From Altibacter lentus (GTDB taxonomy: Bacteria > Bacteroidota > Bacteroidia > Flavobacteriales > Flavobacteriaceae), in NCBI RefSeq assembly GCF_000746845.1, contig NZ_KN050846.1, positions 3,078,701 through 3,142,700 on the forward strand: a stretch of 64,000 bases of DNA, read 5' to 3'. The notes under the pieces were generated by a model. The model was not told the origin of the DNA, made no database searches, and worked only from the letters and a program-made list of their open reading frames with translations. The translations under genes and the position numbers were made by a program. The first letter of the stretch is position 1; each line of letters begins with the position of its first letter. Shown here in pieces: positions 9,886 to 18,229 of the stretch.

Positions 9886-9911
9886 ACTCCCGCAACTGCG
9901 GGAGTTTTTTA
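9886..9911 (+). terminator. Rho-independent terminator after aconitase
   Basis: Inverted repeat with arms 9886-9894 and 9897-9905 (core CTCCCGC/GCGGGAG) followed by a run of T. It sits between the aconitase stop and the next ATG. Confidence 0.9.
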
Positions 9912-9920
9912 TTTAACGCT

Positions 9921-10481
9921 ATGAAGTTTTTAAAGAAACACTGGAGTAACCTCCTATTTTTGGTTGCAATAGCCTTACTTGTACTACCACAAACGCGTGT
10001 TCCTATACAAGTGTTCGTACAGCGATTGATCGCCTGGAGTCCTTCTGAAATAGCTTCGGAAGATCGAATAACGTTAAACGATTATAAATGGTCTTTACGA
10101 TCATTGTCTGCGGAAGAGATCGATTTTTCGGTTTCTGAAGGTTCTGTGGTTTTAATCAATTTCTGGGCAACCTGGTGTCCGCCCTGTATTGCTGAAATGC
10201 CCTCCCTTCAGCAGCTATACGACCGCTACGGGGATCGTGTAGATTTCTATTTTGTAACCGATGAAGAAATTCCGGTAGTGACCCAATTCCTTCAGAAAAA
10301 AGGCTACAAACTGCCCGTGTATATAACAAATTCATCACCGCCCGAAGCATTACAAACACGTTCATTGCCTACTACCATACTCATTTCAAAAGAAGGAAAC
10401 ATAGTAATGCGGAAAGAAGGCGCTGCCAACTGGAACGCTTCTAAGGTGCATGCCGCCATCGATGCGCTTTTGGCAGAGTGA
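9921..10481 (+). CDS. TlpA-like thioredoxin family protein, membrane-anchored
   Basis: 186 residues. An N-terminal hydrophobic segment (LLFLVAIALLVLPQT, ~residues 11-25) acts as anchor or uncleaved signal. The rest is a thioredoxin fold with active site FWATWCPPCIAEMPSL, and the cis-proline loop lies in SLPTTILI. TlpA/ResA-type proteins are periplasmic disulfide reductants, often serving cytochrome c maturation. The substrate here is unknown. The terminator just upstream separates it from aconitase. Its 3' end faces the convergent GNAT gene, two bases away. Confidence 0.9.
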   Translation: MKFLKKHWSNLLFLVAIALLVLPQTRVPIQVFVQRLIAWSPSEIASEDRITLNDYKWSLRSLSAEEIDFSVSEGSVVLINFWATWCPPCIAEMPSLQQLYDRYGDRVDFYFVTDEEIPVVTQFLQKKGYKLPVYITNSSPPEALQTRSLPTTILISKEGNIVMRKEGAANWNASKVHAAIDALLAE

Positions 10482-10483
10482 AT

Positions 10484-10936
10484 TTAGTCCAATTGTTTCT
10501 CGAAACACAAACTGTTCTCTTGCCCCTTGTATTGCCCGTAATTTGCGATGGGAACATATCCCTTCTTGCGGTACAGCAAAACAGCTTCCACCTGGCGTTT
10601 CCCTGTTTCCAGTATACAGCGTGTATATCCCAACTCACGTGCCCAATCTTCCAGTTCTTTTAATACCGCACCGGCGATTCCTTTGCCCCGTGCCGCCGGA
10701 ATCGTATACATGCGTTTTACTTCGACAGTTTCATGATCAAAGTGTTTTATGGCGCCACATCCCACTGGTTTTCTGTGTTCGTACGCTACCAGTACATGTT
10801 TGATACTGTCCAGTTTGTTGTATTGGTCATAGAAGGCATGCTCGTCTCCATCGGTGATGGCTAGATAACTATCCAATTCACGCACTAATGAAATGAAATC
10901 GTCATTTTCAGAATGTGTTCTCACGATAGCTGTCAT
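10484..10936 (-). CDS. GNAT family N-acetyltransferase
   Basis: 150 residues, one GNAT fold. The acetyl-CoA binding loop (motif A) is VKRMYTIPAARGKGIAGAVLKEL with the R-G-K-G-I-A core, preceded by a VGCGAIKHFD strand and followed by CILETGKRQVEAVLLYRKKGY. Such proteins transfer acetyl from acetyl-CoA to an amine. The acceptor is not predictable; similar short proteins are often amino-acid or small-amine acetyltransferases. It stands alone between the convergent tlpA-like gene and the DUF4919 gene. Confidence 0.9.
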   Translation of the reverse strand: MTAIVRTHSENDDFISLVRELDSYLAITDGDEHAFYDQYNKLDSIKHVLVAYEHRKPVGCGAIKHFDHETVEVKRMYTIPAARGKGIAGAVLKELEDWARELGYTRCILETGKRQVEAVLLYRKKGYVPIANYGQYKGQENSLCFEKQLD

Positions 10937-10970
10937 CTAAAAATAATTTTCCTGTTAAAATAATTTCTTT

Positions 10971-11654
10971 TTACTCACCAAACATTTTGGACATGGCATT
11001 TAAACACGGACTTACATCAAAATAGAAGCCCTCGATTCCCGCTTCATTTTTGGCAACGGTAAGATAATCGTAGTGCTCAATAAGTTGTTGCATACCTCCA
11101 AATTGAAATCCGAGCAGGTTGAGCAGATCGTATTCATGGCTTGTATAGATCACGTAAAATGCTTCCTCTTTGCTTACCCCATTTCCCGAACTGAGCAGCG
11201 CATCGAAGACCGTACTCATTCTTACATAGGTCTTTTCGAAATTCGCTTTTTCCATTTTTTGCTCAAATGCAAACAGCTTGTAGTTCATGGCTCTTACATT
11301 GAATGGATTTTCGGCTAACAAAGAGTCTGATAGACCGATGACTCGATCCAATTCTTGTCCGGATAAGCTATCCTTCTGAAGAATCACCATAAGACTGTCC
11401 ATGCTTTTAGAATGTCCATATGGCGAATAACGGTCGCTAAAACTAAAACCGTAATAGAGATGCCTTTTTTCTTGAAGAGTTAAAGTAGAATCGGCATTTT
11501 GAAAACGATCCATGAGCGTTTTATAGAAAAGAGGCGAGTCTGCATCCTGAATATTTTTCTCGATCTCTTTATAATTTGGTTTTTCAAATTCCCAATCTTG
11601 TGAGTGGGCAGTGAGGGTTACTATAAAAAATAGAAATAGTGCGATCTTATTCAT
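10971..11654 (-). CDS. Exported DUF4919-like protein
   Basis: 227 residues with a cleavable signal peptide (MNKIALFLFFIVTLTAHSQ), so exported. The mature part is helical and contains LYYGFSFSDRYSPYGHSKSMDSL and FAFEQKMEKANF, in line with the Bacteroidota family DUF4919, whose function is unknown. There is no lipobox and no obvious catalytic motif. It is probably transcribed alone; the 115 bases after the cupin gene contain no clear motif. Family assignment is from memory of the pattern. Confidence 0.75.
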   Translation of the reverse strand: MNKIALFLFFIVTLTAHSQDWEFEKPNYKEIEKNIQDADSPLFYKTLMDRFQNADSTLTLQEKRHLYYGFSFSDRYSPYGHSKSMDSLMVILQKDSLSGQELDRVIGLSDSLLAENPFNVRAMNYKLFAFEQKMEKANFEKTYVRMSTVFDALLSSGNGVSKEEAFYVIYTSHEYDLLNLLGFQFGGMQQLIEHYDYLTVAKNEAGIEGFYFDVSPCLNAMSKMFGE

Positions 11655-11769
11655 GACATTGTCTGTGTGAAGGGTCTTTCTTCTTTAAAAATAACTATTT
11701 AATTATAAAAGGGTCGATTTGAATTTTTACAAATGCTATTATGATAGGTAAGGGATAATTGAAAATTAC

Positions 11770-12240
11770 TTATTTCGATTCTATAATTAGAAAGACCGCC
11801 GTACTGTCTCCAATGTTCAAAACCTCATGCCACTCGATATATTCGTTGTCAAAATGATATCCGGTAGGAACGTCCACTTCTCTGCTTCCTGTTGTATCTG
11901 TTATCCTGAAGCGGCTTCCGGCTATTGTATAGCCTATGTGAGGGGCATGATAGTGTTTTTCGTGCCCCACACCTGGGGCAAAGGTACAGCGTAATACCCT
12001 TAGATGGTCGTTTTCCTGAAGCAATTCACATACAGCTTGGTCTTTCCATCCTGCAGCCAAAGGGTCGGGCAAACGGTTCTTTTTTGTACAGCCAATAGTA
12101 GTTAAAATCAAGAGCACAACAACCACAGAAATACGCTCATTGATGAAGTAGTGAATGGGCTTGTACATTAAGGTTGTAAACTGTTTCACGAAGTTTACGA
12201 TATTTAGATTTTGGTGTGATTTTTCAAAGAATCTGATCAT
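11770..12240 (-). CDS. Cupin-domain lipoprotein
   Basis: Up to 156 residues. A hydrophobic stretch ISVVVVLLILTTIGC ends in a lipobox-like TIGC, so a lipoprotein is likely. The C-terminal ~95 residues form a single cupin barrel with the metal-type motif GVGHEKHYHAPHIGY and second motif WHEVLNIG. The longest start (12240) overlaps the upstream DUF6090 stop as ATGA, but an ATG at 12168 (MYKPIHYFINERIS) gives a more usual signal length. I cannot decide between them. It is the last gene of the long minus-strand run. Ligand and role are unknown. Confidence 0.75.
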   Translation of the reverse strand: MIRFFEKSHQNLNIVNFVKQFTTLMYKPIHYFINERISVVVVLLILTTIGCTKKNRLPDPLAAGWKDQAVCELLQENDHLRVLRCTFAPGVGHEKHYHAPHIGYTIAGSRFRITDTTGSREVDVPTGYHFDNEYIEWHEVLNIGDSTAVFLIIESK

Positions 12241-13025
12241 TCGGCTATTTCTGTTTCGATTAATCCAATGATTGTTTCGATAAAGACTATTAGATCTTTA
12301 TGAATTCCAGCCAAGAAACTGTTGTTCATTAGAGCCAAGCGGAGCCCGTTTTTAAAGACCTCGTTATTGTGTTGCCACCGGGCATCTTCAATTAGTTTAT
12401 CGTGCTGTGACCTTGGAATATCTTCTATCCTTAACCTAGCCGGAAATCCGTATGCAGGTTTTTTAAGATCAAAGAATCCAAGTGCAGCTATGTTTTCTAC
12501 GTGTGTATCATACAAATACGCTTCAAATTCCCTTCGCATGTGTTCTTCTCCCGTAGCGATTTCTGCATATCGTTTGTCAAGTTCCAACAATGCATTTTTA
12601 ATGGAATCGTTTGTAATCAAACTCATATTCCCGGAGCTTAACAACTCTTTGAACGTATTGTTATTTGGCTGGAAGGTATTCCATATAAAAACCTGCTCAT
12701 AGCGGTTGGTATATTCCTCAACATCCTGTATGGAAGCAGGTGTAATCCCATTTAATAGAGTGGAGCACGCTTGCGCTTTGCTAAAGCGGTAGGAGGCAAA
12801 GGATTTGTTATTTTCAACCTCTTTGGTCAAATCTGCCCTTACGTTTTGGAGATAATTAATTTCTCTGTTTCTTTCTTTGCGTGCCTCATTCCAATTGTTG
12901 ATCTGCAACGCGATTAGTATCCCGATAACAACAAGGATGATCTCACCAATGGCGTAGAGTAAGTATTTGCTGAATTTACTTTCAGAAATGAGGCGCTTTC
13001 TTATATGGCGGAAGAATTTAATCAT
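12237..13025 (-). CDS. DUF6090 family membrane protein, copy 5 of tandem array
   Basis: 262 residues from MIKFFRHIRKRLISESKFSK. The common DUF6090 beginning decides the start at 13025; a frame-extended start at 13064 adds 13 non-conserved residues. One transmembrane helix (YLLYAIGEIILVVIGILIAL, ~residues 21-40) is followed by QINNWNEARK and a mostly helical, variable extracytoplasmic or cytoplasmic domain containing NNTFKELLSSGNMSLI. It is the most downstream of five paralogues and overlaps the cupin start. The function of DUF6090 is unknown. Confidence 0.85.
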   Translation of the reverse strand: MIKFFRHIRKRLISESKFSKYLLYAIGEIILVVIGILIALQINNWNEARKERNREINYLQNVRADLTKEVENNKSFASYRFSKAQACSTLLNGITPASIQDVEEYTNRYEQVFIWNTFQPNNNTFKELLSSGNMSLITNDSIKNALLELDKRYAEIATGEEHMRREFEAYLYDTHVENIAALGFFDLKKPAYGFPARLRIEDIPRSQHDKLIEDARWQHNNEVFKNGLRLALMNNSFLAGIHKDLIVFIETIIGLIETEIAE

Positions 13026-13090
13026 AACATTTACGTTTCTCCTCTCGGGAGGGGAGATTTTCACAAATATGTCTAAAGAATTTTATCATT

Positions 13091-13900
13091 TTAGTTTCTT
13101 AAATCAATTTCATTTTTAACCATCTTTAAGATTTGTTCTGTTCTCACTCTTAAAGCTTCGTTTCCTGACTTTTGCAAACTAGATATCGTGTTCCTATACG
13201 AAACTTTGTTCATAATCTCTAGTTTGTTTTTGGGTTCGTTTATGATTTGAATTACTATCGCTTTAAGCTCATTATCGTTAACTATTTTATTTTTGAAAGG
13301 ATAAAAATCATTAAATTTTTGAACTATTCTGGCAGAATTCCCATAAGAAGCAAACCCGCCAATTTCAACAAAAGTTCCAGTTGTTAAATTATCTACAAGG
13401 TTGGTGTTATTGATATTTGTGTTTTTGGCAAACAAGTCAATTTGTTGATTAAAAGCTATGAGCTCGTCTTTTAAACCTATATTTTGAATGATATTAATTT
13501 GATTAGAATTTAACATCTGTAAAAGCGTCGTATTTGCATTAGAAAAAGTCCAACGCGTTGTTAAATCATTCAATTTTGGGAAAATACTATCCATACTATC
13601 AAAACCTTCATTCAATTCGTAATGTTCTATAATATCATTTGAATGGTCGATTATGATATTTTCATAATCAATATAAACATCCAACATATTTATTTGAGTT
13701 TCTAAATCACCCTTTAAATTGTTTAGATATGTAATTTCTTGATCACGTAATTTTTGATTTTCTTTCCAATTATTAATCTGCAATGCAATGAGAATCCCAA
13801 TGACTACAAGGATGATCTCACCAATGGCGTAAAGTAAGTATTTGCTGAAGCGATTTTCACCAATAAGACGTTTACGGATATGTCTAAAGAATTTAATCAT
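13091..13900 (-). CDS. DUF6090 family membrane protein, copy 4
   Basis: 269 residues with the shared N-terminus MIKFFRHIRKRLIGENRFSK, the single membrane helix and QINNWKENQK, then a divergent ~220-residue domain rich in Asn and Ile (TTLLQMLNSNQINIIQNIG). Base composition of the variable part is clearly more AT-rich than its neighbours. The start overlaps the copy 3 stop as ATGA (13897-13900), showing translational coupling. No catalytic motif is visible. The shared head with unrelated-looking tails suggests a constant membrane module with different sensing or binding domains. Confidence 0.86.
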   Translation of the reverse strand: MIKFFRHIRKRLIGENRFSKYLLYAIGEIILVVIGILIALQINNWKENQKLRDQEITYLNNLKGDLETQINMLDVYIDYENIIIDHSNDIIEHYELNEGFDSMDSIFPKLNDLTTRWTFSNANTTLLQMLNSNQINIIQNIGLKDELIAFNQQIDLFAKNTNINNTNLVDNLTTGTFVEIGGFASYGNSARIVQKFNDFYPFKNKIVNDNELKAIVIQIINEPKNKLEIMNKVSYRNTISSLQKSGNEALRVRTEQILKMVKNEIDLRN

Positions 13901-14706
13901 TGGTTTTTAGCTGTTTCCGAATTAATTAAATCTATTATTTCTTGGGTTTTATTTCTAACCCCAATGGACTGTTCGTTAGTGTAGGGTGTCATTCCAAGTA
14001 AGCGAGTGATGTGATCTTCGAAGTTAGGGTGGTTTAAAAGATTTTCGAAATTAGCCTTTGGTACTAAATTTTTTAACTCTGAAAAATCACTAAGACTTTC
14101 ACCTATCGTGAATCTAGACCTTAGTTCTTCATCAAATAAAAATTGAGTAGTAAAGCCACCTATTTGATATTGGTCAATTAAAAAAGCGTAAAATTCTTCT
14201 TCAGTAAACCTAAAAATGTTCAACTCTTCTTCATTGAGTTCTTTTAAAAAACTCGAATATGAAGATATTCTGTTTCGTAAAGTTGTGTTATCTATTAAAT
14301 ATAGTTTGCCGGCATTTATCAACTCATTACTTACACCTAACTGAGGATCAAAGGTAGGTCTCATAGTCGCACGAGAAAGATGATAATCTATACTATCTGT
14401 TGTGATATTTTGAGGACGTTTATGAATATAATTTAGAAGTGAAATACACGATTTAATAACATCATTTCTAAGGCTAATTTTACTTTCTATTTGCTGCAAA
14501 TTACTTTCATATTCTGCCAATAACTGCGTTAGTATAAGTTGCTCTTGTTGATCATTTTTTTTATTCTCATTCCAATTATTAATCTGTAACGCGATCAAAA
14601 TACCAATAACTACAAGGATGATCTCACCAATGGCGTAGAGCAAATATTTTTTGGTTCTGTTCTGGTTTATCAGGGATTGGCGAATATGGCGGAAGAATTT
14701 GATCAT
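13897..14706 (-). CDS. DUF6090 family membrane protein, copy 3
   Basis: 269 residues. The head differs slightly (MIKFFRHIRQSLINQNRTKK) but keeps the identical membrane helix and QINNWNENKK. The tail is helical, with Glu-rich segments (EELNIFRFTEEEFYAFL) and LGVSNELINAGKLYLIDN, the position where the other copies have a similar 'SGKLNLI' element. It starts one base before the copy 2 stop region ends (adjacent at 14706/14707) and overlaps copy 4 by four bases. Function unknown. Confidence 0.86.
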   Translation of the reverse strand: MIKFFRHIRQSLINQNRTKKYLLYAIGEIILVVIGILIALQINNWNENKKNDQQEQLILTQLLAEYESNLQQIESKISLRNDVIKSCISLLNYIHKRPQNITTDSIDYHLSRATMRPTFDPQLGVSNELINAGKLYLIDNTTLRNRISSYSSFLKELNEEELNIFRFTEEEFYAFLIDQYQIGGFTTQFLFDEELRSRFTIGESLSDFSELKNLVPKANFENLLNHPNFEDHITRLLGMTPYTNEQSIGVRNKTQEIIDLINSETAKNQ

Positions 14707-15468
14707 TTACTTACATAGTTTTTGAAGCTGTTTGTATACAGGTTGCATTTCGTTTAATATTTTCTGAAAATGTTGTTTTTCTCTATTACTCATCAGTACA
14801 AAAAAAACAAGGTCGTTCTGGAACTGCTTATAGACCTTCGAGTTTTCATCTAATTGCCAGTTATTTATAGGCAGGGTAGCCATCACTTCATTTCCTAAAG
14901 AGGCTTTGGCGTAATCTGCGTATTGAAATCCTACTTGATTATCATCTTCGTAATCAAACGCCCTTTCTATACTATGGTTTCTATTTAAATCCAGTTGGTA
15001 AACTAAGTTGTCCAATTCAGCATAATACCGAATAAGAATTTTTTTAATGGAGTCATTCTTTATAAGGTTAAGCTTGCCCGAAGAGGTAATATCTAAAATC
15101 GTTACTTTACTTGGCACAAAAGCATTGGTTCGCAACGCTTGAATATAATTGTCTATAAGATATTCTTTGGATTTTTCTTTTTTAGGTAAGTCTAAAAGTA
15201 GTGCTTTGCTCTTTTTGATTTTATAGTCTGATTCGTCAGATAGTCTCTTAATATTATTACGGTCAAGCTCAAAATCCTCGAGTAATCTGCAATAGTATTC
15301 GTTTTCTGTTTTAGTGTTTTTTCGGGCTTCATTCCAATTGTTAATCTGCAACGCGATTAAAATCCCGATAACCACGAGGATGATCTCACCAATGGCGTAA
15401 AGTAAGTATTTGCTGAAGCGATTTTCACCAATAAGACGTTGACGGATATGTCGGAAGAATTTAATCAT
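14707..15468 (-). CDS. DUF6090 family membrane protein, copy 2
   Basis: 253 residues: common head MIKFFRHIRQRLIGENRFSK, membrane helix, QINNWNEARKN, then a lysine-rich helical tail with DITSSGKLNLIKNDSIKK near the middle and HFQKILNEMQPVYKQL at the end. The start overlaps the copy 1 stop as ATGA (15465-15468). The DNA coding the first ~45 residues is nearly identical to that of copies 1 and 4, well beyond the similarity of the tails, which suggests recent duplication or gene conversion. Confidence 0.86.
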   Translation of the reverse strand: MIKFFRHIRQRLIGENRFSKYLLYAIGEIILVVIGILIALQINNWNEARKNTKTENEYYCRLLEDFELDRNNIKRLSDESDYKIKKSKALLLDLPKKEKSKEYLIDNYIQALRTNAFVPSKVTILDITSSGKLNLIKNDSIKKILIRYYAELDNLVYQLDLNRNHSIERAFDYEDDNQVGFQYADYAKASLGNEVMATLPINNWQLDENSKVYKQFQNDLVFFVLMSNREKQHFQKILNEMQPVYKQLQKLCK

Positions 15469-16187
15469 TCAGGATTTTTTAAATTTTTAGGCATAAGGGA
15501 TAACACCCGATCAATCGAGTCGATGGTATCTTCGAGATTGCCTATGGAAGCTCCAATGTTATCACGGTTTAACATCAGTAACCTCCACGCATCTGTTTCC
15601 GAAAAAAAGCGCTTCATATCCCCGACTTCAAGTATTTTCTTAAATTCAAAATTTGTGGCGTGAGCTTCCATAAGGGGTAGCCACTGGTTATTGAAAGCAT
15701 ACTCAATATCGCCCAACGCTTTATTTATGTGGTTTACTTTGTCATCGTAATAAACCCCTAAGTTTTTCCTTAATTCCTTGTCCTTTACAATTTGAAGACC
15801 AGCAGATTTCAATACTTCGTAGGAATTGGTAAGGGACTGAAACCTGCTGAAATGCACAACCTCTCCTAACCAATAAGGAAGGCTGTCCAAATTATTATTT
15901 CTAATACTATCATTTACAAGCTTTTCCGATGCGTCAAAAGCTCTTTGGTGCCATATTTTTATATCTAAAAGATTTTTGCGATCCTGTACGAGGTTTTCTT
16001 GAATTTGCGAAAGGACCTCCTTTTCAAATGTATTGTCTTTTCTTTCTTCATTCCAATTATTAATCTGAAGCGCAATGAGAATACCTATTACTACGAGGAT
16101 TATTTCGCCAATGGCGTAGAGCAAATATTTACTGAAACGGTTTTCTCCAATAAGACGTTGGCGTATATGTCTAAAGAATTTTATCAT
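15465..16187 (-). CDS. DUF6090 family membrane protein, copy 1 (first of array)
   Basis: 240 residues with head MIKFFRHIRQRLIGENRFSK, membrane helix and QINNWNEERKD. The tail contains LTNSYEVLKSAGLQIVKDKELRKNL, matching the central 'SAG/SGKL' element of its sisters. It begins 12 bases after the stop of the PycTM-like gene on the same strand, so the array may be co-transcribed with the signalling genes upstream. Function unknown. Confidence 0.86.
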   Translation of the reverse strand: MIKFFRHIRQRLIGENRFSKYLLYAIGEIILVVIGILIALQINNWNEERKDNTFEKEVLSQIQENLVQDRKNLLDIKIWHQRAFDASEKLVNDSIRNNNLDSLPYWLGEVVHFSRFQSLTNSYEVLKSAGLQIVKDKELRKNLGVYYDDKVNHINKALGDIEYAFNNQWLPLMEAHATNFEFKKILEVGDMKRFFSETDAWRLLMLNRDNIGASIGNLEDTIDSIDRVLSLMPKNLKNPE

Positions 16188-16199
16188 AGATGAATCAAT

Positions 16200-16778
16200 C
16201 TAGGTAAATATCAATACAGCATAATACACGGCTGTAACAAACAGGAGTGCGAGTCCGATGGCCAAAAACCTAATAGCTCGTTTTACATTTCGAAACTTCC
16301 ACGCCGCAATTTTTGAAATGATAAAAATCTGTTCCCCTAATTGTTCGAATAACTGGACTTCATTACTACTTACCTTATAAAATGTTTTTGAAAACTCCTT
16401 GATGCCACCATATTTCGAAATAACATCTCCAAAAAAGAACATGTTTTTATCATAATTACCTTCAATTTTGGGTATAAAGCACCGTATACAGTAATAGACC
16501 GACGTTGCCGTACAAAAGACCCAGAGGCCCAACAAAACATAAAATATGGTATCATTGGACACATTTGCCAAAATGGTACCGGTGCCTTGATAAATAAAAT
16601 TCAAAAGGATTCCATAAAATGAAAGAATAAGTCCGGCTTTCAATTCGGAGGCCTTAATAAGGCTCGTTACATAGTTGATGCTTCCCCAATAATGGTCTAC
16701 AAGATCAGCAAGATGCTCATTCTTTACAGGGGCTTGAGAATTTTTATTAGGTGTTTTTGGTTTTTCGGGATCTTCCAT
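16200..16778 (-). CDS. Pycsar-effector-like membrane protein (PycTM/DUF5706 family)
   Basis: 192 residues. A polar N-terminus (to ~residue 40) is followed by SLIKASELKAGLILSFYGILLNFI, the D/ExKAG...G motif and first membrane helix of the PycTM effector family. A second hydrophobic segment is IFYVLLGLWVFCTATSVYYCI. Then come the family hallmark MFFFGDVISKYGG and EQIFIISKIAAWKFRNVKRAI leading to a last helix. In known Pycsar defence systems, PycTM effectors disturb the membrane when a cyclic pyrimidine nucleotide is made by an adjacent class III cyclase. Here a class III cyclase gene lies 32 bases upstream. Assignment to the family is by motif; a role in defence is not shown. Confidence 0.8.
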   Translation of the reverse strand: MEDPEKPKTPNKNSQAPVKNEHLADLVDHYWGSINYVTSLIKASELKAGLILSFYGILLNFIYQGTGTILANVSNDTIFYVLLGLWVFCTATSVYYCIRCFIPKIEGNYDKNMFFFGDVISKYGGIKEFSKTFYKVSSNEVQLFEQLGEQIFIISKIAAWKFRNVKRAIRFLAIGLALLFVTAVYYAVLIFT

Positions 16779-16810
16779 AATTATTGGTTTTTATGTGGAG
16801 AATTAAGAAT

Positions 16811-17851
16811 TTACTCAAGTACTTCGTAAACCATTAAGGGTTCGGCCTTGTTCTTCATGTTGATACTGCCAATTTTTTTGCACTTAAAGGCTTCTTTGAC
16901 GGTATCATAGCAATTTTCGCTTATTACAATCTGGTTCTCCTTGGCAGCATCCTGAAGCCTGGCTGCTGTATTCACCGTGTCACCAATTACGGTATAGTCC
17001 AATCGCTTAAGGCTGGCAGAACCAATATTTCCTGAAATCATATCACCGCTTTTTATGCCAATGGAAACTTTGGGTTCAAAATTCTGCAGATCTTTAATTT
17101 TAGGTAGTTCCTTTATCTTGTTTCTTACTCCCAACGCCGCATCTATTGCTCTGTCCAAATGATAGTCACCCCTAAAGACAGCCATGATGGCATCGCCAAT
17201 AAACTTATCTATAAAGCCCTTCTGTTCCATAATTTCCTTTACCATCACATCAAAGTAGGTATTGATCATATTGACCACGGTATCCGCAGGGGCGGTTTCG
17301 CTAATTTTGGTAAAACCACATAAATCGATGAACATCACTGTTGCTTCAATGGTTTCATTAGCCATTAATGTAGATTCGTATTCGCGGCTCCCCATAAAAT
17401 TAAGTACGTTTTCATCTACATACATCTTAAGTATATTGTTCTCTTTTATGGCTTGGAGCGTTTCCTTGATGTGTTTTGTATGCTTTATTGTTTTTTCCAT
17501 GGTAAGTGTCAAATCCTCAAAATTTATGGGTTTTGTAATAAAGTCAAAGGCCCCTCTGTTCATGGCTGTTCTAATGTTTTCCATATCGCCATAAGCCGAA
17601 ACAATAACCGATTTAAGTAGTGGCCTTAGTTCTGTAAGTTTGCTCAAGAGGGTAAGTCCGTCCATTTCCGGCATATTTATGTCGCTCAAGACAATATCCA
17701 CATCGGGTTCACCGTCAATTTTTTCTAAAGCATCCACGCCATTTATGGCGAATAAAAATTCGTATTCCTTTTCGCGAATTTGTTTTCTGAACTTCTGTTT
17801 AATGAGCGTTTCCAGATCTGCTTCATCGTCTACTACTAATATTTTTGCCAT
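16811..17851 (-). CDS. Response regulator receiver fused to class III nucleotidyl cyclase
   Basis: 346 residues. The receiver domain (1-~125) has the acidic pair D8-D9, phosphoacceptor D57 ([11 protein letters not shown]) and K107 (TKPINF). A helical linker (~115-160) precedes a class III cyclase domain (~168-346). Metal aspartates are D176 (MFIDLCGFT) and D220 ([10 protein letters not shown]); transition-state residues are N294 and R298 (VNTAARLQ). The base-selecting positions are K216 and T287, the class IIIb adenylate-cyclase pair, so cAMP is the likely product. It sits 2 bases after the single receiver gene and 32 before the PycTM-like gene. Phosphorylation of D57 probably controls cyclase dimerisation. 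Confidence 0.92.
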   Translation of the reverse strand: MAKILVVDDEADLETLIKQKFRKQIREKEYEFLFAINGVDALEKIDGEPDVDIVLSDINMPEMDGLTLLSKLTELRPLLKSVIVSAYGDMENIRTAMNRGAFDFITKPINFEDLTLTMEKTIKHTKHIKETLQAIKENNILKMYVDENVLNFMGSREYESTLMANETIEATVMFIDLCGFTKISETAPADTVVNMINTYFDVMVKEIMEQKGFIDKFIGDAIMAVFRGDYHLDRAIDAALGVRNKIKELPKIKDLQNFEPKVSIGIKSGDMISGNIGSASLKRLDYTVIGDTVNTAARLQDAAKENQIVISENCYDTVKEAFKCKKIGSINMKNKAEPLMVYEVLE

Positions 17852-17853
17852 AA

Positions 17854-18225
17854 CTAACTGTTTAGTAATTTATCCTTTAATAATTTAAAGTCCACGGGTT
17901 TGGTGAGGAAATCGTCCGCCCCCAATCTTTTGGCCGTGTTGTAATTTTCCTCATCCCCATAAGCAGTTATCATCATTACTACAGGAGGTGGTTTTAGGTA
18001 ATCTTTTTTGATTTTTTCAAGCAATTCCAATCCGCTCATCCCGGGCATATTGATATCGCTTAAAATCAATACGGCCTCTTGCTGTATATTGTCTAAAGTT
18101 TGCAAGGCTTCTTCCCCTGAAAATGCAAACATAAACTCTACTTCCCCTTTGCGTATTTCCTTACGAAATCTTTGTAAAAAAAGGTCCTTAACATCCTTTT
18201 CGTCGTCTACTACCAATATTTTCAT
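17854..18225 (-). CDS. Single-domain response regulator
   Basis: 123 residues, only a receiver domain. D7-D8 form the acidic pocket, D57 ([12 protein letters not shown]) is the phosphoacceptor, and TAYGDEENY and TKPVDF carry the conserved Thr and Lys. There is no output domain, so it acts by protein contact or as a phosphotransfer step. It resembles the receiver of the adjacent cyclase closely (SDINMPxMxGL, AYGDxEN, TKPxxF), so the two probably share ancestry and perhaps a kinase. It begins 4 bases after the giant kinase gene and ends 2 bases before the cyclase gene. Confidence 0.92.
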   Translation of the reverse strand: MKILVVDDEKDVKDLFLQRFRKEIRKGEVEFMFAFSGEEALQTLDNIQQEAVLILSDINMPGMSGLELLEKIKKDYLKPPPVVMMITAYGDEENYNTAKRLGADDFLTKPVDFKLLKDKLLNS

Positions 18226-18229
18226 AAGT

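Larger units (their letters stand above)
12890..16187 (-). repeat. Five direct DNA repeats (~135-140 bp) encoding the DUF6090 heads
   Basis: Near-identical blocks lie at about 12890-13025, 13765-13900, 14570-14706, 15330-15468 and 16050-16187. Each codes for MIKFFRHIR...NNW, including the membrane helix. Spacing follows gene length (~0.72-0.88 kb). The shared core bases ATGATCTCACCAATGGCGTA recur in at least four copies. The 3' parts of the genes do not align by eye. Confidence 0.8.

Noticed and set aside
12237..13064. Longer start (13064) for DUF6090 copy 5
   Set aside because: All sister genes begin at MIKFF; the 13 extra residues are unique and arginine-rich.
12890..16187. Regularly spaced repeats as a CRISPR array
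   Set aside because: Units are ~135 bp, coding, 0.7-0.9 kb apart and part of five genes. There are no short spacers and no cas genes.
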